In this document: piece by piece, positions 25,229-34,363 of the stretch
Position numbering within the stretch: the stretch's first letter is position 1
Layout: the number at the start of each line of letters is the position of its first letter
NCBI GenBank assembly: GCA_934096585.1
Contig: CAKOMG010000003.1
Location: forward strand, 1-64,000
Length of the DNA: 64,000 bases
Source: an uncultured Bacilli bacterium
GTDB taxonomy: Bacteria > Bacillota_I > Bacilli_A > ML615J-28 > CAG-698
Reading direction: 5' to 3'
The notes under the pieces: generated by a model
Databases searched by the model: none
Told to the model about the DNA's origin: nothing
Seen by the model: only the letters and a program-made list of their open reading frames with translations
Position numbers and translations under genes: made by a program

Positions 25229-25861
25229 ATGGAAAGGCTAAAAAAAATAGCATCTTTTATTGATGCTAATGATATTGTTGCGGATATTGGTTGTGATCAT
25301 GGTTATCTAATTAAAATTGCTATCGATAATAATAAAATTAAGTATGCTTATGCCATTGATAATAAGATTGGTCCTTTAAATCAAGCTAAAAACAATTTAA
25401 AATGTTATGATAATGTGAAATTCATTTTAAGTGATGGGCTTTTAAATGTTTCATCAGTTGATTTAAATAAAATCAATACCGTTGTGATTGCTGGAATGGG
25501 AGGATTATTAATTAATAAAATAATTAATGATTCTCTTTCTTCATTTAAACAAATCAATAAAATTATTCTATCACCTCATAATAATATCTATGAGGTTAGA
25601 AAAAATATGAATAATTTAGGGTTTAAGATTATTAATGAAGCCATTATTTGCGATGAAACGTGCTTTTATGAAGTAATCGAGTATGTTTTAGGAAAAGAAA
25701 AACTAAACGATTTAGAGCTAAATTTTGGGCCTGTTTTATTAAAAAATAAGAATGAAACATTTTATAATAAATGGAATAACTATTTAAATCGAATATCTGA
25801 TTTTCCAACAAAACTAAATGAAATTAAGATGATCAAAGAGGTACTAAATAATGAAAAATAA
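25229..25861 (+). CDS. trmK: tRNA (adenine-N1)-methyltransferase TrmK
   Basis: SAM-dependent enzyme that methylates A22 of tRNAs. 210 residues with an SAM-binding motif I IVADIGCDHGYL (about residues 17-28), the VVIAGMGG motif, and LSPHNN. It begins 2 bp after the rpoD stop with no clear Shine-Dalgarno, so it is probably expressed by coupling. Order rpoD-trmK-yqfO matches Bacillus (sigA-yqfN-yqfO). Confidence 0.9.
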   Translation: MERLKKIASFIDANDIVADIGCDHGYLIKIAIDNNKIKYAYAIDNKIGPLNQAKNNLKCYDNVKFILSDGLLNVSSVDLNKINTVVIAGMGGLLINKIINDSLSSFKQINKIILSPHNNIYEVRKNMNNLGFKIINEAIICDETCFYEVIEYVLGKEKLNDLELNFGPVLLKNKNETFYNKWNNYLNRISDFPTKLNEIKMIKEVLNNEK

Positions 25862-26630
25862 AGATATTTTAAAATATTTGGAGAATAGATTTCCATATAC
25901 ACTGGCATCAGATTTTGATAAAGGCAAAATTGGATTAACAATAGGATCTGTAAATAGCGATGTAAAAGGAATAGTTTGTAGCCTTGACTTAACTTATGAA
26001 GTGATAAAAGATGCAATAACTAAAAATGCTAATTTAATAATTACTCATCATCCTTTATTATTTAACCCAATTTCAAAAATTAATCCTGATGATGAAAAAG
26101 GAAAAATTATTTATGCAATGATTAAAAATAATATTTCTTTAATTTCTATGCATACTAACATGGATCTAGGCGTGAACGGTGTTGCTGATACGTTGGCACT
26201 TACTTACAATTTAAAACATTCTAATATTTATGCCAATACACCTGATGAATTCATTAGAATTGGAACTATAGATCCAACTACATTGAATGATTTAATTAAA
26301 AAGACAAAAGAAATTTTTCATTTGTCAGGAGTTAGATATGTTGGAAAACTAGATAAAAAAATTAAAAAAATAGCTGTTTTAGGTGGCAGTGGAGGACAAG
26401 AAAGTGAAATAATGGAAGCAGTTAGAAATAATTGTGATTGTTATATAACGGGAGAACTAAAGCATCACCTAGGATTACTTGCACATCATTATGATATTGC
26501 CTTAATAGAAGTGAATCATGGCGTTGAACAGCTTGTGTTTAATAATTTAATAGAAGATTTAAAAAAAGAATTTTCAAGTATAAAAATAGAATATTCAAGT
26601 TATAATACTGATCTATTTAAAACAATATAA
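25851..26630 (+). CDS. yqfO: Nif3-like dinuclear metal centre protein (YqfO family)
   Basis: Hexameric, metal-binding Nif3/YqfO protein, 259 residues; roles in GTP cyclohydrolase-type or regulatory chemistry are proposed but unsettled. Metal ligands appear in ITHHPLLF, HTNMDLGVNGV, and near the C-terminus in VNHGVEQLVF. B. subtilis YqfO has a PII-like insert and about 370 residues; that insert is absent here, giving the short bacterial form. Overlaps trmK by 11 nt with GAGGT before the ATG. Confidence 0.9.
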   Translation: MKNKDILKYLENRFPYTLASDFDKGKIGLTIGSVNSDVKGIVCSLDLTYEVIKDAITKNANLIITHHPLLFNPISKINPDDEKGKIIYAMIKNNISLISMHTNMDLGVNGVADTLALTYNLKHSNIYANTPDEFIRIGTIDPTTLNDLIKKTKEIFHLSGVRYVGKLDKKIKKIAVLGGSGGQESEIMEAVRNNCDCYITGELKHHLGLLAHHYDIALIEVNHGVEQLVFNNLIEDLKKEFSSIKIEYSSYNTDLFKTI

Positions 26631-26659
26631 AACAGGAGAGTTGCAACCTCTCCTGTTTT
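26629..26659. terminator. Bidirectional terminator between yqfO and ferredoxin
   Basis: Twelve-bp stem AAAACAGGAGAG (26629-26640) with CTCTCCTGTTTT (26648-26659). A/T flanks give a usable tail on both strands; it serves two convergent genes. Confidence 0.93.
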
Positions 26660-26664
26660 ATATT

Positions 26665-26832
26665 TTATTCTTCAACAATTGAATCTGTTGGACAAGCAGC
26701 TTCGCATGCTCCACAGTCGATGCATTGATCAGGATTAATTACATAAATATCTCCTTCAGTAATTGCATCTACAGGGCATTCACCTTGGCAAGTTCCACAA
26801 GCAATACAAGTATCTAAAATTTTTCTTGGCAT
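26665..26832 (-). CDS. 2[4Fe-4S] ferredoxin
   Basis: 55-residue electron carrier with two classic cluster motifs: CIACGTCQGECP and CIDCGACEAACP. Read from the ATG at 26832, which has AGGAGG at 8 nt; the frame extends upstream to 26853 but that would put the ribosome-binding site inside the gene. One of only two minus-strand genes on the left arm. Likely serves anaerobic redox enzymes, as is usual for clostridial-type ferredoxins. Confidence 0.96.
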   Translation of the reverse strand: MPRKILDTCIACGTCQGECPVDAITEGDIYVINPDQCIDCGACEAACPTDSIVEE

Positions 26833-27036
26833 GATTTTGATCCTCCTATTCACAAGTTTTACAATATAATTCTATCATATTTTTTCTTAAAGGTAAAGCA
26901 TATTTTATAAAATATCAAAAATTCTTACAAAATACCCCTTCAAAATAGCTTTAAAATAATTTTAATTATAATTTGTACATCTTTTTTAAATTAATCTTTT
27001 TCTCAGGCGGATTTTTATAAGTTTTTATCATTGAAC

Positions 27037-27065
27037 TTGACTTATTTATTTTTTTATAGTAAAAT
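27037..27065 (+). promoter_or_regulatory. Promoter for yneF
   Basis: TTGACT (27037-27042), 17-bp spacer, TAAAAT (27060-27065). Confidence 0.78.
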
Positions 27066-27090
27066 TATGAAGTATTAAAGGAGTGATATT

Positions 27091-27336
27091 ATGAATTTTG
27101 TTTTATTGTCTGTATGGTCATGGCTAACACCTTTACTTGTTGGTATTGGTTGCTTATTAGTTGGTGGAATTGTTGGGTTCTTTATTTCTAGACATTTCTT
27201 TACTAAATATTTGGAAAAAAACCCACCTGTAAATGAAAAAATGATCAGAGCTATGATGCAACAAATGGGACGTACTCCATCTGAAAAACAAGTTAGACAA
27301 ATAATGGCTTCAATGAATCAAGCCAAAAATCAATAA
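27091..27336 (+). CDS. yneF: YneF family (UPF0154) membrane protein
   Basis: 81-residue single-pass membrane protein of unknown function, conserved in Bacilli and Mollicutes. One membrane helix (about residues 10-33), then the family signature KYLEKNPPVNEKMIRAMMQQMG followed by a second short helix, KQVRQIMASMN. AAAGGAG precedes the ATG. Its terminator palindrome was interrupted by the IS element just downstream. Confidence 0.93.
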   Translation: MNFVLLSVWSWLTPLLVGIGCLLVGGIVGFFISRHFFTKYLEKNPPVNEKMIRAMMQQMGRTPSEKQVRQIMASMNQAKNQ

Positions 27337-27353
27337 ATAGAATATCTAAAGAT

Positions 27354-27391
27354 AAGAATACCCAAAGATAATCTTATCTTTGGGTATTCTA
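27354..27391. repeat. Left target duplication: palindromic terminator
   Basis: 38 bp repeated exactly at 29001-29038. Its core (27355-27390) is a 36-bp palindrome, arms AGAATACCCAAAGATAA and TTATCTTTGGGTATTCT. It is the stem of the former terminator between convergent yneF and plsY; this copy has lost the original T run. Confidence 0.93.
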
Positions 27392-27393
27392 CA

Positions 27394-27428
27394 GACTGTT
27401 GACAAATTGCTGTCAATAGTCTTTTTTT
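27394..27428 (+). terminator. Inward terminator in the left IS end
   Basis: Eleven-pair stem GACTGTTGACA (27394-27404) with TGTCAATAGTC (27411-27421), loop AATTGC, then seven T. The single non-Watson-Crick pair is G-U in plus-strand RNA. Confidence 0.8.
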
Positions 27429-27430
27429 AA

Positions 27431-27459
27431 TTGAGAAAAACTCAAAAATATGTTATAAT
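27431..27459 (+). promoter_or_regulatory. Promoter for the transposase
   Basis: TTGAGA (27431-27436), 17-bp spacer, TATAAT (27454-27459), placed just inside the left inward terminator. Confidence 0.72.
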
Positions 27460-27498
27460 ATATATAATAAAGAATTAAATATATTAGGAGTAAAAAGT

Positions 27499-28911
27499 AT
27501 GTATTTTGAAAAGTCAAAAGCCCAAATTAATGCTGAAAAGAACCAATTAGAATTCGTATGTCTAGATCAATTAGTTCCAAATGATCACATTTTAAGAAAA
27601 ATTGAAAATGCAATTGATTTTGATTTTATACATACTTTAACTAAAAACTTATATAGTCATACTGCTGGTAGACGTTGCCTTGATACAGTTACATTATTTA
27701 AAATTGTTATTCTGAGCTTTTTAACTGGTAAAAACTCAATTCGTTCTACTTTAGAAGAAACTAAAGTAAATATGGCTTATAGATGGTTTTTAAATCTTTC
27801 ACTTACTGAGGAAGTACCTAATTATTCAACTTTTTCTCAAAATTATATACGTAGATATCAAAACTCTGATGTATTCGATAAAATATTTAAAATGATATTA
27901 AATTCTTTAATTGATAAAAATTTAATTGATACATCTATCATTTTTGTTGATGGAACTCATATTAAAGCTAATGCTAATAAGAAGAAATATATTAAAAAAG
28001 AAGTTAATATAGCTTTCACTAAATTTGAAGAATCTTTAAGAAAAGATATTCAAATTGAAAGAAATGAATTAGGAAGAAATGATGATGATAATCCTAATAC
28101 TTTTGTTGATGAAGAAACAGGTGAAATTAAAGAGTTAAAAGAGACTAAAACAATCAATGTAAGTAAAGTTGATAGTGACAGTGGAATGTTTGTTAAAGGA
28201 GAACATGAAAGAATTTTTGCTTATGTTGATCAAGTTGCTTGTGATAAGAATGGATATGTTTTAGGCTTCGATGTAAACCCTGCTAATATGCATGATTCGA
28301 AAGCTTTTCTTCCTTTTGCTGAAAATACACTATTTAGTTTAAATCCTAATGTGATTTGTTGTGATGCTGGATATGCTGATAAAAGCATTGCAAAAAACTT
28401 AAACGATAATAATATACAATTATTAGTTCCTTATGTTGCACCTAAGGGTAATAAAAATTCATTTGATAATAAATTTAAATATATTTTAGAAGCTGATTCT
28501 TTTATTTGTCCGGATAATAAATTATTATATAAAAACAATGTAAATAAAAGTGGCTATATAGAATATACAATTGCTCAACATGAATGTGAAAATTGTCAAT
28601 TCAAAAAAGAATGTCTAAGAAACTATAAAAGAAAAGTAATTAGACGACACATATATCAAGATGTTGCTGATATGTGTAAAAACTATAGATTATCTGATGA
28701 AGGAAAAAAGATATATAAGCTTCGTAAAGAAACTATAGAAAGAGTCTTTGCGGAAGGAAAAGAAAAGCATGGACTTAGGTATACTAGATTTAAAGGGCTC
28801 CTTAAAAATAAGCATATTAGGAGCCTACTATATGCATGCCTTAATATGAAAAAAATAGCTCTCTTCTTATCAAGAAGAGCTATAAGTGGAGTTAAAATAT
28901 GTCAAGAGTAA
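27499..28911 (+). CDS. IS1182 family DDE transposase
   Basis: 470-residue transposase. N-terminal region typical of the family (LEFVCLDQLVPNDHILRKIENAIDFDFIH; DUF772-type), then a DDE catalytic domain. Candidate catalytic residues are D151 (FVDGTHIKANA), D289 (CCDAGYADKS) and E414 (RKETIERVFAEGKEKHGLRY). A Cys-rich patch (CENCQFKKEC) precedes the final helix block, as in other members. GGAG precedes the ATG. The frame is complete, so the element may be active. Confidence 0.95.
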   Translation: MYFEKSKAQINAEKNQLEFVCLDQLVPNDHILRKIENAIDFDFIHTLTKNLYSHTAGRRCLDTVTLFKIVILSFLTGKNSIRSTLEETKVNMAYRWFLNLSLTEEVPNYSTFSQNYIRRYQNSDVFDKIFKMILNSLIDKNLIDTSIIFVDGTHIKANANKKKYIKKEVNIAFTKFEESLRKDIQIERNELGRNDDDNPNTFVDEETGEIKELKETKTINVSKVDSDSGMFVKGEHERIFAYVDQVACDKNGYVLGFDVNPANMHDSKAFLPFAENTLFSLNPNVICCDAGYADKSIAKNLNDNNIQLLVPYVAPKGNKNSFDNKFKYILEADSFICPDNKLLYKNNVNKSGYIEYTIAQHECENCQFKKECLRNYKRKVIRRHIYQDVADMCKNYRLSDEGKKIYKLRKETIERVFAEGKEKHGLRYTRFKGLLKNKHIRSLLYACLNMKKIALFLSRRAISGVKICQE

Positions 28912-28960
28912 TAATATACTCTTGCTTTTTTTATAAAATTCAAAAAAATATGCAACAATT

Positions 28961-28996
28961 AAAAAAGTGCTGACAAAAAAATTAATTTGTCAACAC
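28961..28996 (-). terminator. Inward terminator in the right IS end
   Basis: In minus-strand RNA, GTGTTGACAAA pairs with TTTGTCAGCAC over 11 positions, with one U-G pair that would be a C-A mismatch on the plus strand; six T follow (complement of 28961-28966). Confidence 0.75.
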
Positions 28997-29000
28997 TCTG

Positions 29001-29038
29001 AAGAATACCCAAAGATAATCTTATCTTTGGGTATTCTA
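29001..29038. repeat. Right target duplication: palindromic terminator
   Basis: Second copy of the 38-bp repeat at 27354-27391. It keeps the plus-strand T run (ATTTTTTT from 29038) of the original yneF terminator, and it contains the plsY stop codon in its last bases. Confidence 0.93.
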
Positions 29039-29704
29039 TTTTTTTAATATATATTTACTTTCTGTATGATTTGCAAGTCTTTTAATATTAGATATATGTC
29101 TAATAAAAATTAGAAGAACTATTAATGTTGAAAAGATGACGAACCAAATATTTAGAGGCCATATTTTGGTTTCTGGTGTAGTGAATACATTGTTTAAAAA
29201 CTCGTTTTTTAATAGACTAAAAGCAATGCATGAGATTAAAGCAACGCTTGCAGCTACAATTGAGGAAATTGAAACAATTCTCTTGATTAAAAATGCAATA
29301 ATAAATGATGTGATTCCAAGTAGAAAAATTATTGGCGAGTATCCAAGTAATGCACCTGCTCCAGATGATACTGCTTTTCCTCCGCTAAATTTTAAAAATA
29401 CCGGAAATACGTGGCCAAGTACCGCGAATAGTCCATATAACATAGGACTTAATAAACACCATTCATGTGGCAAAATATTGAATCGAAATAAAAATACAAA
29501 TAGAAATCCTTTAAAACTATCAAGCAAAAAAGTGATATAGAAATACTTTTTTCCAAGTACACGCCCTACGTTTGTTGCTCCAATATTTTTGCTACCATAT
29601 TCCCTAATGTCAACACCTTTTAGTTTTCCAAGAACATATCCAAAAGGAATAGAACCTAATAAATATGCTAAAACAAGAAATAATATTTTTAAAAATAATT
29701 CCAT
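29036..29704 (-). CDS. plsY: Glycerol-3-phosphate acyltransferase PlsY
   Basis: Membrane enzyme that transfers acyl from acyl-phosphate to glycerol-3-phosphate, the first step of phospholipid synthesis. 222 residues with about five membrane helices. Conserved motifs: YLLGSIPFGYVLGK, the DIREYGSKNIGATNVGRVLG motif, and FSGGKAVSSGAGAL. GAGGT precedes the ATG. The TAG stop uses the first bases of the terminator palindrome. In Bacillus plsY is next to parE-parC in divergent orientation, exactly as here. Confidence 0.95.
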   Translation of the reverse strand: MELFLKILFLVLAYLLGSIPFGYVLGKLKGVDIREYGSKNIGATNVGRVLGKKYFYITFLLDSFKGFLFVFLFRFNILPHEWCLLSPMLYGLFAVLGHVFPVFLKFSGGKAVSSGAGALLGYSPIIFLLGITSFIIAFLIKRIVSISSIVAASVALISCIAFSLLKNEFLNNVFTTPETKIWPLNIWFVIFSTLIVLLIFIRHISNIKRLANHTESKYILKK

Positions 29705-29816
29705 TTTTTGTACCTCTAAAATAATTATTAATGTATTTATTATAACAAATTTTCATACAAAAAGCAATATTAATTTTTTTGTATAAAATTGTTAAAATTT
29801 GAATTTATATGCGGAT

Positions 29817-29856
29817 AAATATATTCATTTTTATAAAATGAATATATTTATTTTTC
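29817..29856 (+). terminator. AT-only hairpin upstream of parE
   Basis: Fifteen-bp perfect stem AAATATATTCATTTT (29817-29831) with AAAATGAATATATTT (29835-29849), then ATTTTTC. No plus-strand gene ends here. It resembles hairpins at 36372-36404 and 43091-43126. Confidence 0.6.
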
Positions 29857-29867
29857 ATTTTTGACAG

Positions 29868-29896
29868 TTGACTTTAGATTAAATATATGCTATAAT
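29868..29896 (+). promoter_or_regulatory. Promoter for parE-parC
   Basis: TTGACT (29868-29873), 17-bp spacer, TATAAT (29891-29896). Confidence 0.88.
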
Positions 29897-29937
29897 ATAT
29901 ATTATGAATAATTTAAAAATCTTTAGGAGGGTTTGAA

Positions 29938-31878
29938 ATGGCAAAAACAGCTTACAATGAGAATGATATTCAGGTTTTGCAAGGACTTGAGGCAGTAAGA
30001 AAAAGACCGGGTATGTATATTGGATCAACTGATTCTAGAGGACTACATCACTTGGTATGGGAAATTGTTGATAACGCAATTGATGAAGTTTTAGCTGGTG
30101 AAGCTAACCATATTACGGTAACAATACATAAAGGAAATACTGTTGAAGTATCAGACAATGGACGTGGTATTCCAATAGGGATGCACAAGACGGGAGTGCC
30201 TACTCCACAAGTAGTTTATTGTACACTGCATGCTGGTGGCAAATTTGGTGGGGATGGAGCTTACAAAGTTTCTGGTGGTTTGCATGGTGTTGGTTCAAGT
30301 GTTGTTAATGCGCTGAGCTCATGGGTCGAACTTACAATTCATAGAGATAATAAAATTTACTCTCAACGTTTTGAAAAAGGTGGATCTAAAATATACAAAC
30401 CTAAAATTTTAGGAACTACTAAAAAAACAGGAACTACAGTTCATTTTAAACCTGATCCTGAAATCTTTAGTACAACTATTTTTGATTATAAACAGTGTGC
30501 AACTAGACTAAAAGAAGCTGCATATTTGATTAAAGGATTAAAAATAGATTTGATTGATGAAAGAAGTGGAGAAACTAGTACATTTCATTATGAAAATGGA
30601 ATTGTTGAATACATAAATGATATAAATAAAGGTAAACCTGCTTTAACTGAACCAATTTTTATTGAAGGAACATCAAATGAAATGCAAGTTGAAGCAGCTA
30701 TTCAATATACAGAAAAAAATTATAATGAACTTTTACTTTCATTTGTAAATAACATTAGAACTAAAGATGGTGGAACTCATGAAACAGGATTTAAATCAGG
30801 TTTAACAAAAGCCTTTAATGAATACGCTCGTAAAAAGGGTTTAATTAAAGATAAAGATCCAAATATTGATGGTATCGATATTCGTGAAGGTATGACTGCA
30901 ATTGTATCAGTACGAATTCCTGAAACATTATTACAATTTGAAGGACAAACTAAAAATAAACTTGGTACTGCTGATGCTAAAATTGCTGTAGAATCAATTG
31001 TTAATGAAAAATTAGGTTTCTATTTAGCTGAAAAAGGAGAAATAGCAAACAACTTAATTAACAAAGCTTTAAAAGCTGCAAAAGTAAGAGAAGCAGCACG
31101 TGAAGCTCGTGATAATGCTCGTATGGTTAAACAAAAAGCCACTAAACCAGCAAATTTAGTTGGTAAACTAGCCCCAACGCAAGTTAAAGATGGTTCAAAA
31201 AATGAATTATTTATTGTTGAAGGAGATTCTGCCGGTGGATCAGCAAAACAAGGAAGAGACAGAACTTTTCAAGCTATACTTCCTTTAAGAGGTAAAGTAT
31301 TAAATGCAGAAAAAACAAAAGTTGATGAATTGTTAAAAAATGAAGAAATATTATCATTAATTCACGCGATAGGAGCTGGATTTGGAAATAATGATTTTAA
31401 TGCAAACAAATCTAATTTCAATAAAGTTATTATTATGACCGATGCGGATGATGACGGAGCTCACATTCAAATCCTCCTTTTAACCTTCTTTTTTAGATAT
31501 ATGCGTCCATTAATTGAAGCTGGTAAAGTTTATATTGCTTTACCCCCTCTATATAAAGTTAGTAATAAAAATACTATTCAATATGCTTGGAACGATACTG
31601 AACTTCAGGAATTAACAAGAAAAATTAAAAATTATAATATACAGCGCTTTAAAGGATTAGGAGAAATGAATTCTAGTCAATTATGGGATACTACAATGAA
31701 TCCAGAAACACGCACATTGATAAAAGTAAATATTGAAGATTTTGATGAAGCTGATGAACAAGTCTCAATATTAATGGGAGATGATGTTGAACCACGTCGT
31801 GAATGGATTGAAGATAATGTTTCTTTTGACTTTGAAGATAATTATGTTTTAGAGGAGGCAAACCCTGATGAACAATAA
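29938..31878 (+). CDS. parE: DNA topoisomerase IV subunit B
   Basis: ATPase subunit of topoisomerase IV, which unlinks daughter chromosomes. 646 residues. GHKL ATPase motifs: RKRPGMYIGST, EIVDNAIDEV, DNGRGIP and GGLHGVGSSVVNALS; TOPRIM motif VEGDSAGGSAKQGRDR and DADDDGAHI. The start and the divergent plsY neighbour identify it as ParE rather than GyrB. AGGAGGGTTTGAA precedes the ATG. Overlaps parC by 11 nt. Confidence 0.95.
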   Translation: MAKTAYNENDIQVLQGLEAVRKRPGMYIGSTDSRGLHHLVWEIVDNAIDEVLAGEANHITVTIHKGNTVEVSDNGRGIPIGMHKTGVPTPQVVYCTLHAGGKFGGDGAYKVSGGLHGVGSSVVNALSSWVELTIHRDNKIYSQRFEKGGSKIYKPKILGTTKKTGTTVHFKPDPEIFSTTIFDYKQCATRLKEAAYLIKGLKIDLIDERSGETSTFHYENGIVEYINDINKGKPALTEPIFIEGTSNEMQVEAAIQYTEKNYNELLLSFVNNIRTKDGGTHETGFKSGLTKAFNEYARKKGLIKDKDPNIDGIDIREGMTAIVSVRIPETLLQFEGQTKNKLGTADAKIAVESIVNEKLGFYLAEKGEIANNLINKALKAAKVREAAREARDNARMVKQKATKPANLVGKLAPTQVKDGSKNELFIVEGDSAGGSAKQGRDRTFQAILPLRGKVLNAEKTKVDELLKNEEILSLIHAIGAGFGNNDFNANKSNFNKVIIMTDADDDGAHIQILLLTFFFRYMRPLIEAGKVYIALPPLYKVSNKNTIQYAWNDTELQELTRKIKNYNIQRFKGLGEMNSSQLWDTTMNPETRTLIKVNIEDFDEADEQVSILMGDDVEPRREWIEDNVSFDFEDNYVLEEANPDEQ

Positions 31879-34339
31879 AAAGTTATCTAAAAAGATAGAA
31901 CAATTTGCGAATGAAAAAATTTTAACACAAAATCTAGAACAAATATTTGGAGAGCGCTTTGGTAGATATTCAAAATATATAATTCAAGATCGTGCTTTAC
32001 CAGATGCTAGGGATGGTTTAAAGCCTGTTCAAAGGCGTATTTTATATGCAATGTATCGTCTTGGAATGTTCCATAATAAACCTTATAAAAAGAGTGCTCG
32101 TATTGTCGGTGAGGTTATTGGTAAATATCATCCTCATGGTGATACATCTGTTTATGATGCTATGGTTAGAATGAGTCAAGACTTTACTATGTTAATGCCT
32201 TTAATTGATATGCATGGTAATAATGGTAGTATGGATGGCGATCCAGCAGCCGCAATGCGTTATACCGAAGCAAGATTAAGCGTTTATGCTGAATATATTT
32301 TACAAGATTTAAATAAAAAAACTGTAGGCTTTGTCCCTAATTTTGATGATGAAGAATATGAACCAACCGTTTTACCTGCAAAATTTCCTGCTTTGCTTGC
32401 TAATGGAGCAACAGGTATTAGTGCTGGATATGCCACTGAAATACCTCCGCACAATATTAATGAAATTATAAAAGGAGCGGTTTATAGAATCAATCATCCT
32501 AAGTGCACATTAGAAAAAATAATGGAGATAATTCCTGGGCCTGATTTCCCTACTGGTGGAATAATTGAAGGAACAGAGGGTATTAAAGAAGCTTACGAAA
32601 CAGGAAAAGCTAAAATTGTTGTGAAATCAAAAACAGAGATTGTGGAAGGAGATAAGTATAATCAAATAGTCATTACCGAAATACCATATAAAGTTGTAAA
32701 AGCTCAACTTGTTAAAAAAATGAGCGAAGTTTATGTCACTAAAAATATTGATGGAATCATTGATATACGTGATGAATCAGATAGAGAAGGTTTAAGAATT
32801 GTTGTTGACATAAAGAAAGATGTAAATGCTCAATATATACGTGATTTTTTCTTTAAATCCACTGATTTACAAGTAAACTATAGTTTTAACATGGTTGCTA
32901 TAAACAACAAGAGACCAGAATTAATGGGTTTACTTTCTTTGCTTGATGCTTATATAGACCATCAGAAAGAAGTTATCACCAATAGAAGTAATTTTGAGTT
33001 ATCGTCTGCTTATAAGAGGCTTCATATTGTTGAAGGTTTAATTGCAATGGTTTCAATTTTAGATGCTGTTATTAAAACTATTAGAGAATCCGCAAATAAA
33101 AAAGAAGCTAAAGAAAATTTAATGTCTAATTATAGCTTTACAGAAGAGCAAGCAGAAGCAATTGTTATGTTGCAATTATATCGTTTGACTAACACTGATA
33201 TCTATGCTTTACGCAAAGAGCAAGAAGAATTAAAGGAAAAAGTTAAAGAATTAGAAGAAATTTTAGCTAATGAAAGTAAATTATTAGAAGTAATTAAAAA
33301 AGAATTAATGGAAACAGAAAAAGTTTTAGCTATGGATCGTAAAACTGAAATTTCTGGCGAAGTTAAGGAATTAATTGTTGAAGTTACTAATTTAATAGCA
33401 AAAGAAGAAGTCCGTTTATTAATTACAAAAGATGGCTACATCAAAAAAATCCCATTAAAATTCTTTGCAACTGAAGAACCAACAAAACTTAAAGAAGATG
33501 ATTTTATAATTAATGAATACTCATCTTTCACAACAGATACTTTATTAATGTTTACAAGTAAAGGTAATTATGTATACTTGCCTGTTTCTAAAATCCCCGA
33601 TTGTAAACATAAAGATTTAGGATCTAATGTTAGTACACTTGCAAATATTACAGCTGATGAAAAAATTATTTATAGTGTGCCAATTGATGATTTTGATTCT
33701 GATAAATACGTAATGTTTGTAACAAAAAATGGTTTAATCAAGAGAACACAAATTAGCGAACTTAAAGCAACTAGATATTCTAATGCCCTTATGGCAACAA
33801 AACTTAGAGATGATGATGAACTTGTAAATGTGGATTTTTGCACTGGCTCAAAGAAGGAAGTTGTTGTTATTACTAAAGAAGGATTTATTAGTAGATATGA
33901 TGCTAGTGAAGTGAGCATTTATGCAGCAGCATCATATGGTATGCGTGCATGTGAATTTGGCACAAGAAAAAAAGATACTGTTGTGGGTGGTTATTTCGTA
34001 AACCCTAAAGATTCTTTGATTCTTTTGCAACAAAAAGGAAATTTAAAGAAATTTAGAATTGATGAAATTGTCAAGATAAAACGAAGCAACGTAGGAAAGT
34101 CTATGTTACCAATGGCTAAAACTAGTCCTAATTATGTAATAAATGCAGTAATAATTCACAATCAAAATGCTAAAGCAGATATTTCTGCACATGTTATTGG
34201 TGACAAAGGCTTTGTTGAAATAGATTATAATTCTTTAAAATCTTCATCACCAACATTAGGTAAAAAAGCAACATCACAAACTATTGGGAAACCTGAAAAA
34301 ATTATTATTACTCGTAACAATTTAGATTTAAATGAGTAA
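31868..34339 (+). CDS. parC: DNA topoisomerase IV subunit A
   Basis: DNA cleavage-rejoining subunit partnered with ParE. 823 residues. The active-site tyrosine is Y132 in AAAMRYTEARLS; the winged-helix signature ALPDARDGLKPVQRRILY and the GKYHPHGDTSVYDAMVRMSQ block are conserved. Quinolone-determining positions near 84-94 look wild type (HPHGDTSVYD). The C-terminal part forms beta-pinwheel blades. GAGGAGG lies inside the parE end. This pair sits 1-6 kb from dif, where decatenation is needed. Confidence 0.96.
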   Translation: MNNKKLSKKIEQFANEKILTQNLEQIFGERFGRYSKYIIQDRALPDARDGLKPVQRRILYAMYRLGMFHNKPYKKSARIVGEVIGKYHPHGDTSVYDAMVRMSQDFTMLMPLIDMHGNNGSMDGDPAAAMRYTEARLSVYAEYILQDLNKKTVGFVPNFDDEEYEPTVLPAKFPALLANGATGISAGYATEIPPHNINEIIKGAVYRINHPKCTLEKIMEIIPGPDFPTGGIIEGTEGIKEAYETGKAKIVVKSKTEIVEGDKYNQIVITEIPYKVVKAQLVKKMSEVYVTKNIDGIIDIRDESDREGLRIVVDIKKDVNAQYIRDFFFKSTDLQVNYSFNMVAINNKRPELMGLLSLLDAYIDHQKEVITNRSNFELSSAYKRLHIVEGLIAMVSILDAVIKTIRESANKKEAKENLMSNYSFTEEQAEAIVMLQLYRLTNTDIYALRKEQEELKEKVKELEEILANESKLLEVIKKELMETEKVLAMDRKTEISGEVKELIVEVTNLIAKEEVRLLITKDGYIKKIPLKFFATEEPTKLKEDDFIINEYSSFTTDTLLMFTSKGNYVYLPVSKIPDCKHKDLGSNVSTLANITADEKIIYSVPIDDFDSDKYVMFVTKNGLIKRTQISELKATRYSNALMATKLRDDDELVNVDFCTGSKKEVVVITKEGFISRYDASEVSIYAAASYGMRACEFGTRKKDTVVGGYFVNPKDSLILLQQKGNLKKFRIDEIVKIKRSNVGKSMLPMAKTSPNYVINAVIIHNQNAKADISAHVIGDKGFVEIDYNSLKSSSPTLGKKATSQTIGKPEKIIITRNNLDLNE

Positions 34340-34363
34340 TAGAAGTGAAAGGAATGATAACTT

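Larger units (their letters stand above)
27392..29000. mobile_element. IS1182-like insertion sequence
   Basis: A 1,609-bp element with one transposase gene. Terminal inverted repeats of 17 bp match at 16 positions: CAGACTGTTGACAAATT at 27392-27408 and the complement of CAGAGTGTTGACAAATT at 28984-29000. Exact 38-bp direct repeats flank it. The ends, frame and duplication are intact, which suggests a recent insertion. Both ends also form inward-facing terminators. Confidence 0.92.

Noticed and set aside
27354..29038. The two 36-bp palindromes as IS terminal inverted repeats
   Set aside because: They are identical direct copies and lie outside the 17-bp terminal repeats, so they are target duplications.
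29136..29540. Plus-strand frame opposite plsY
   Set aside because: Shadow of the well-supported plsY; no ribosome-binding site or family pattern.
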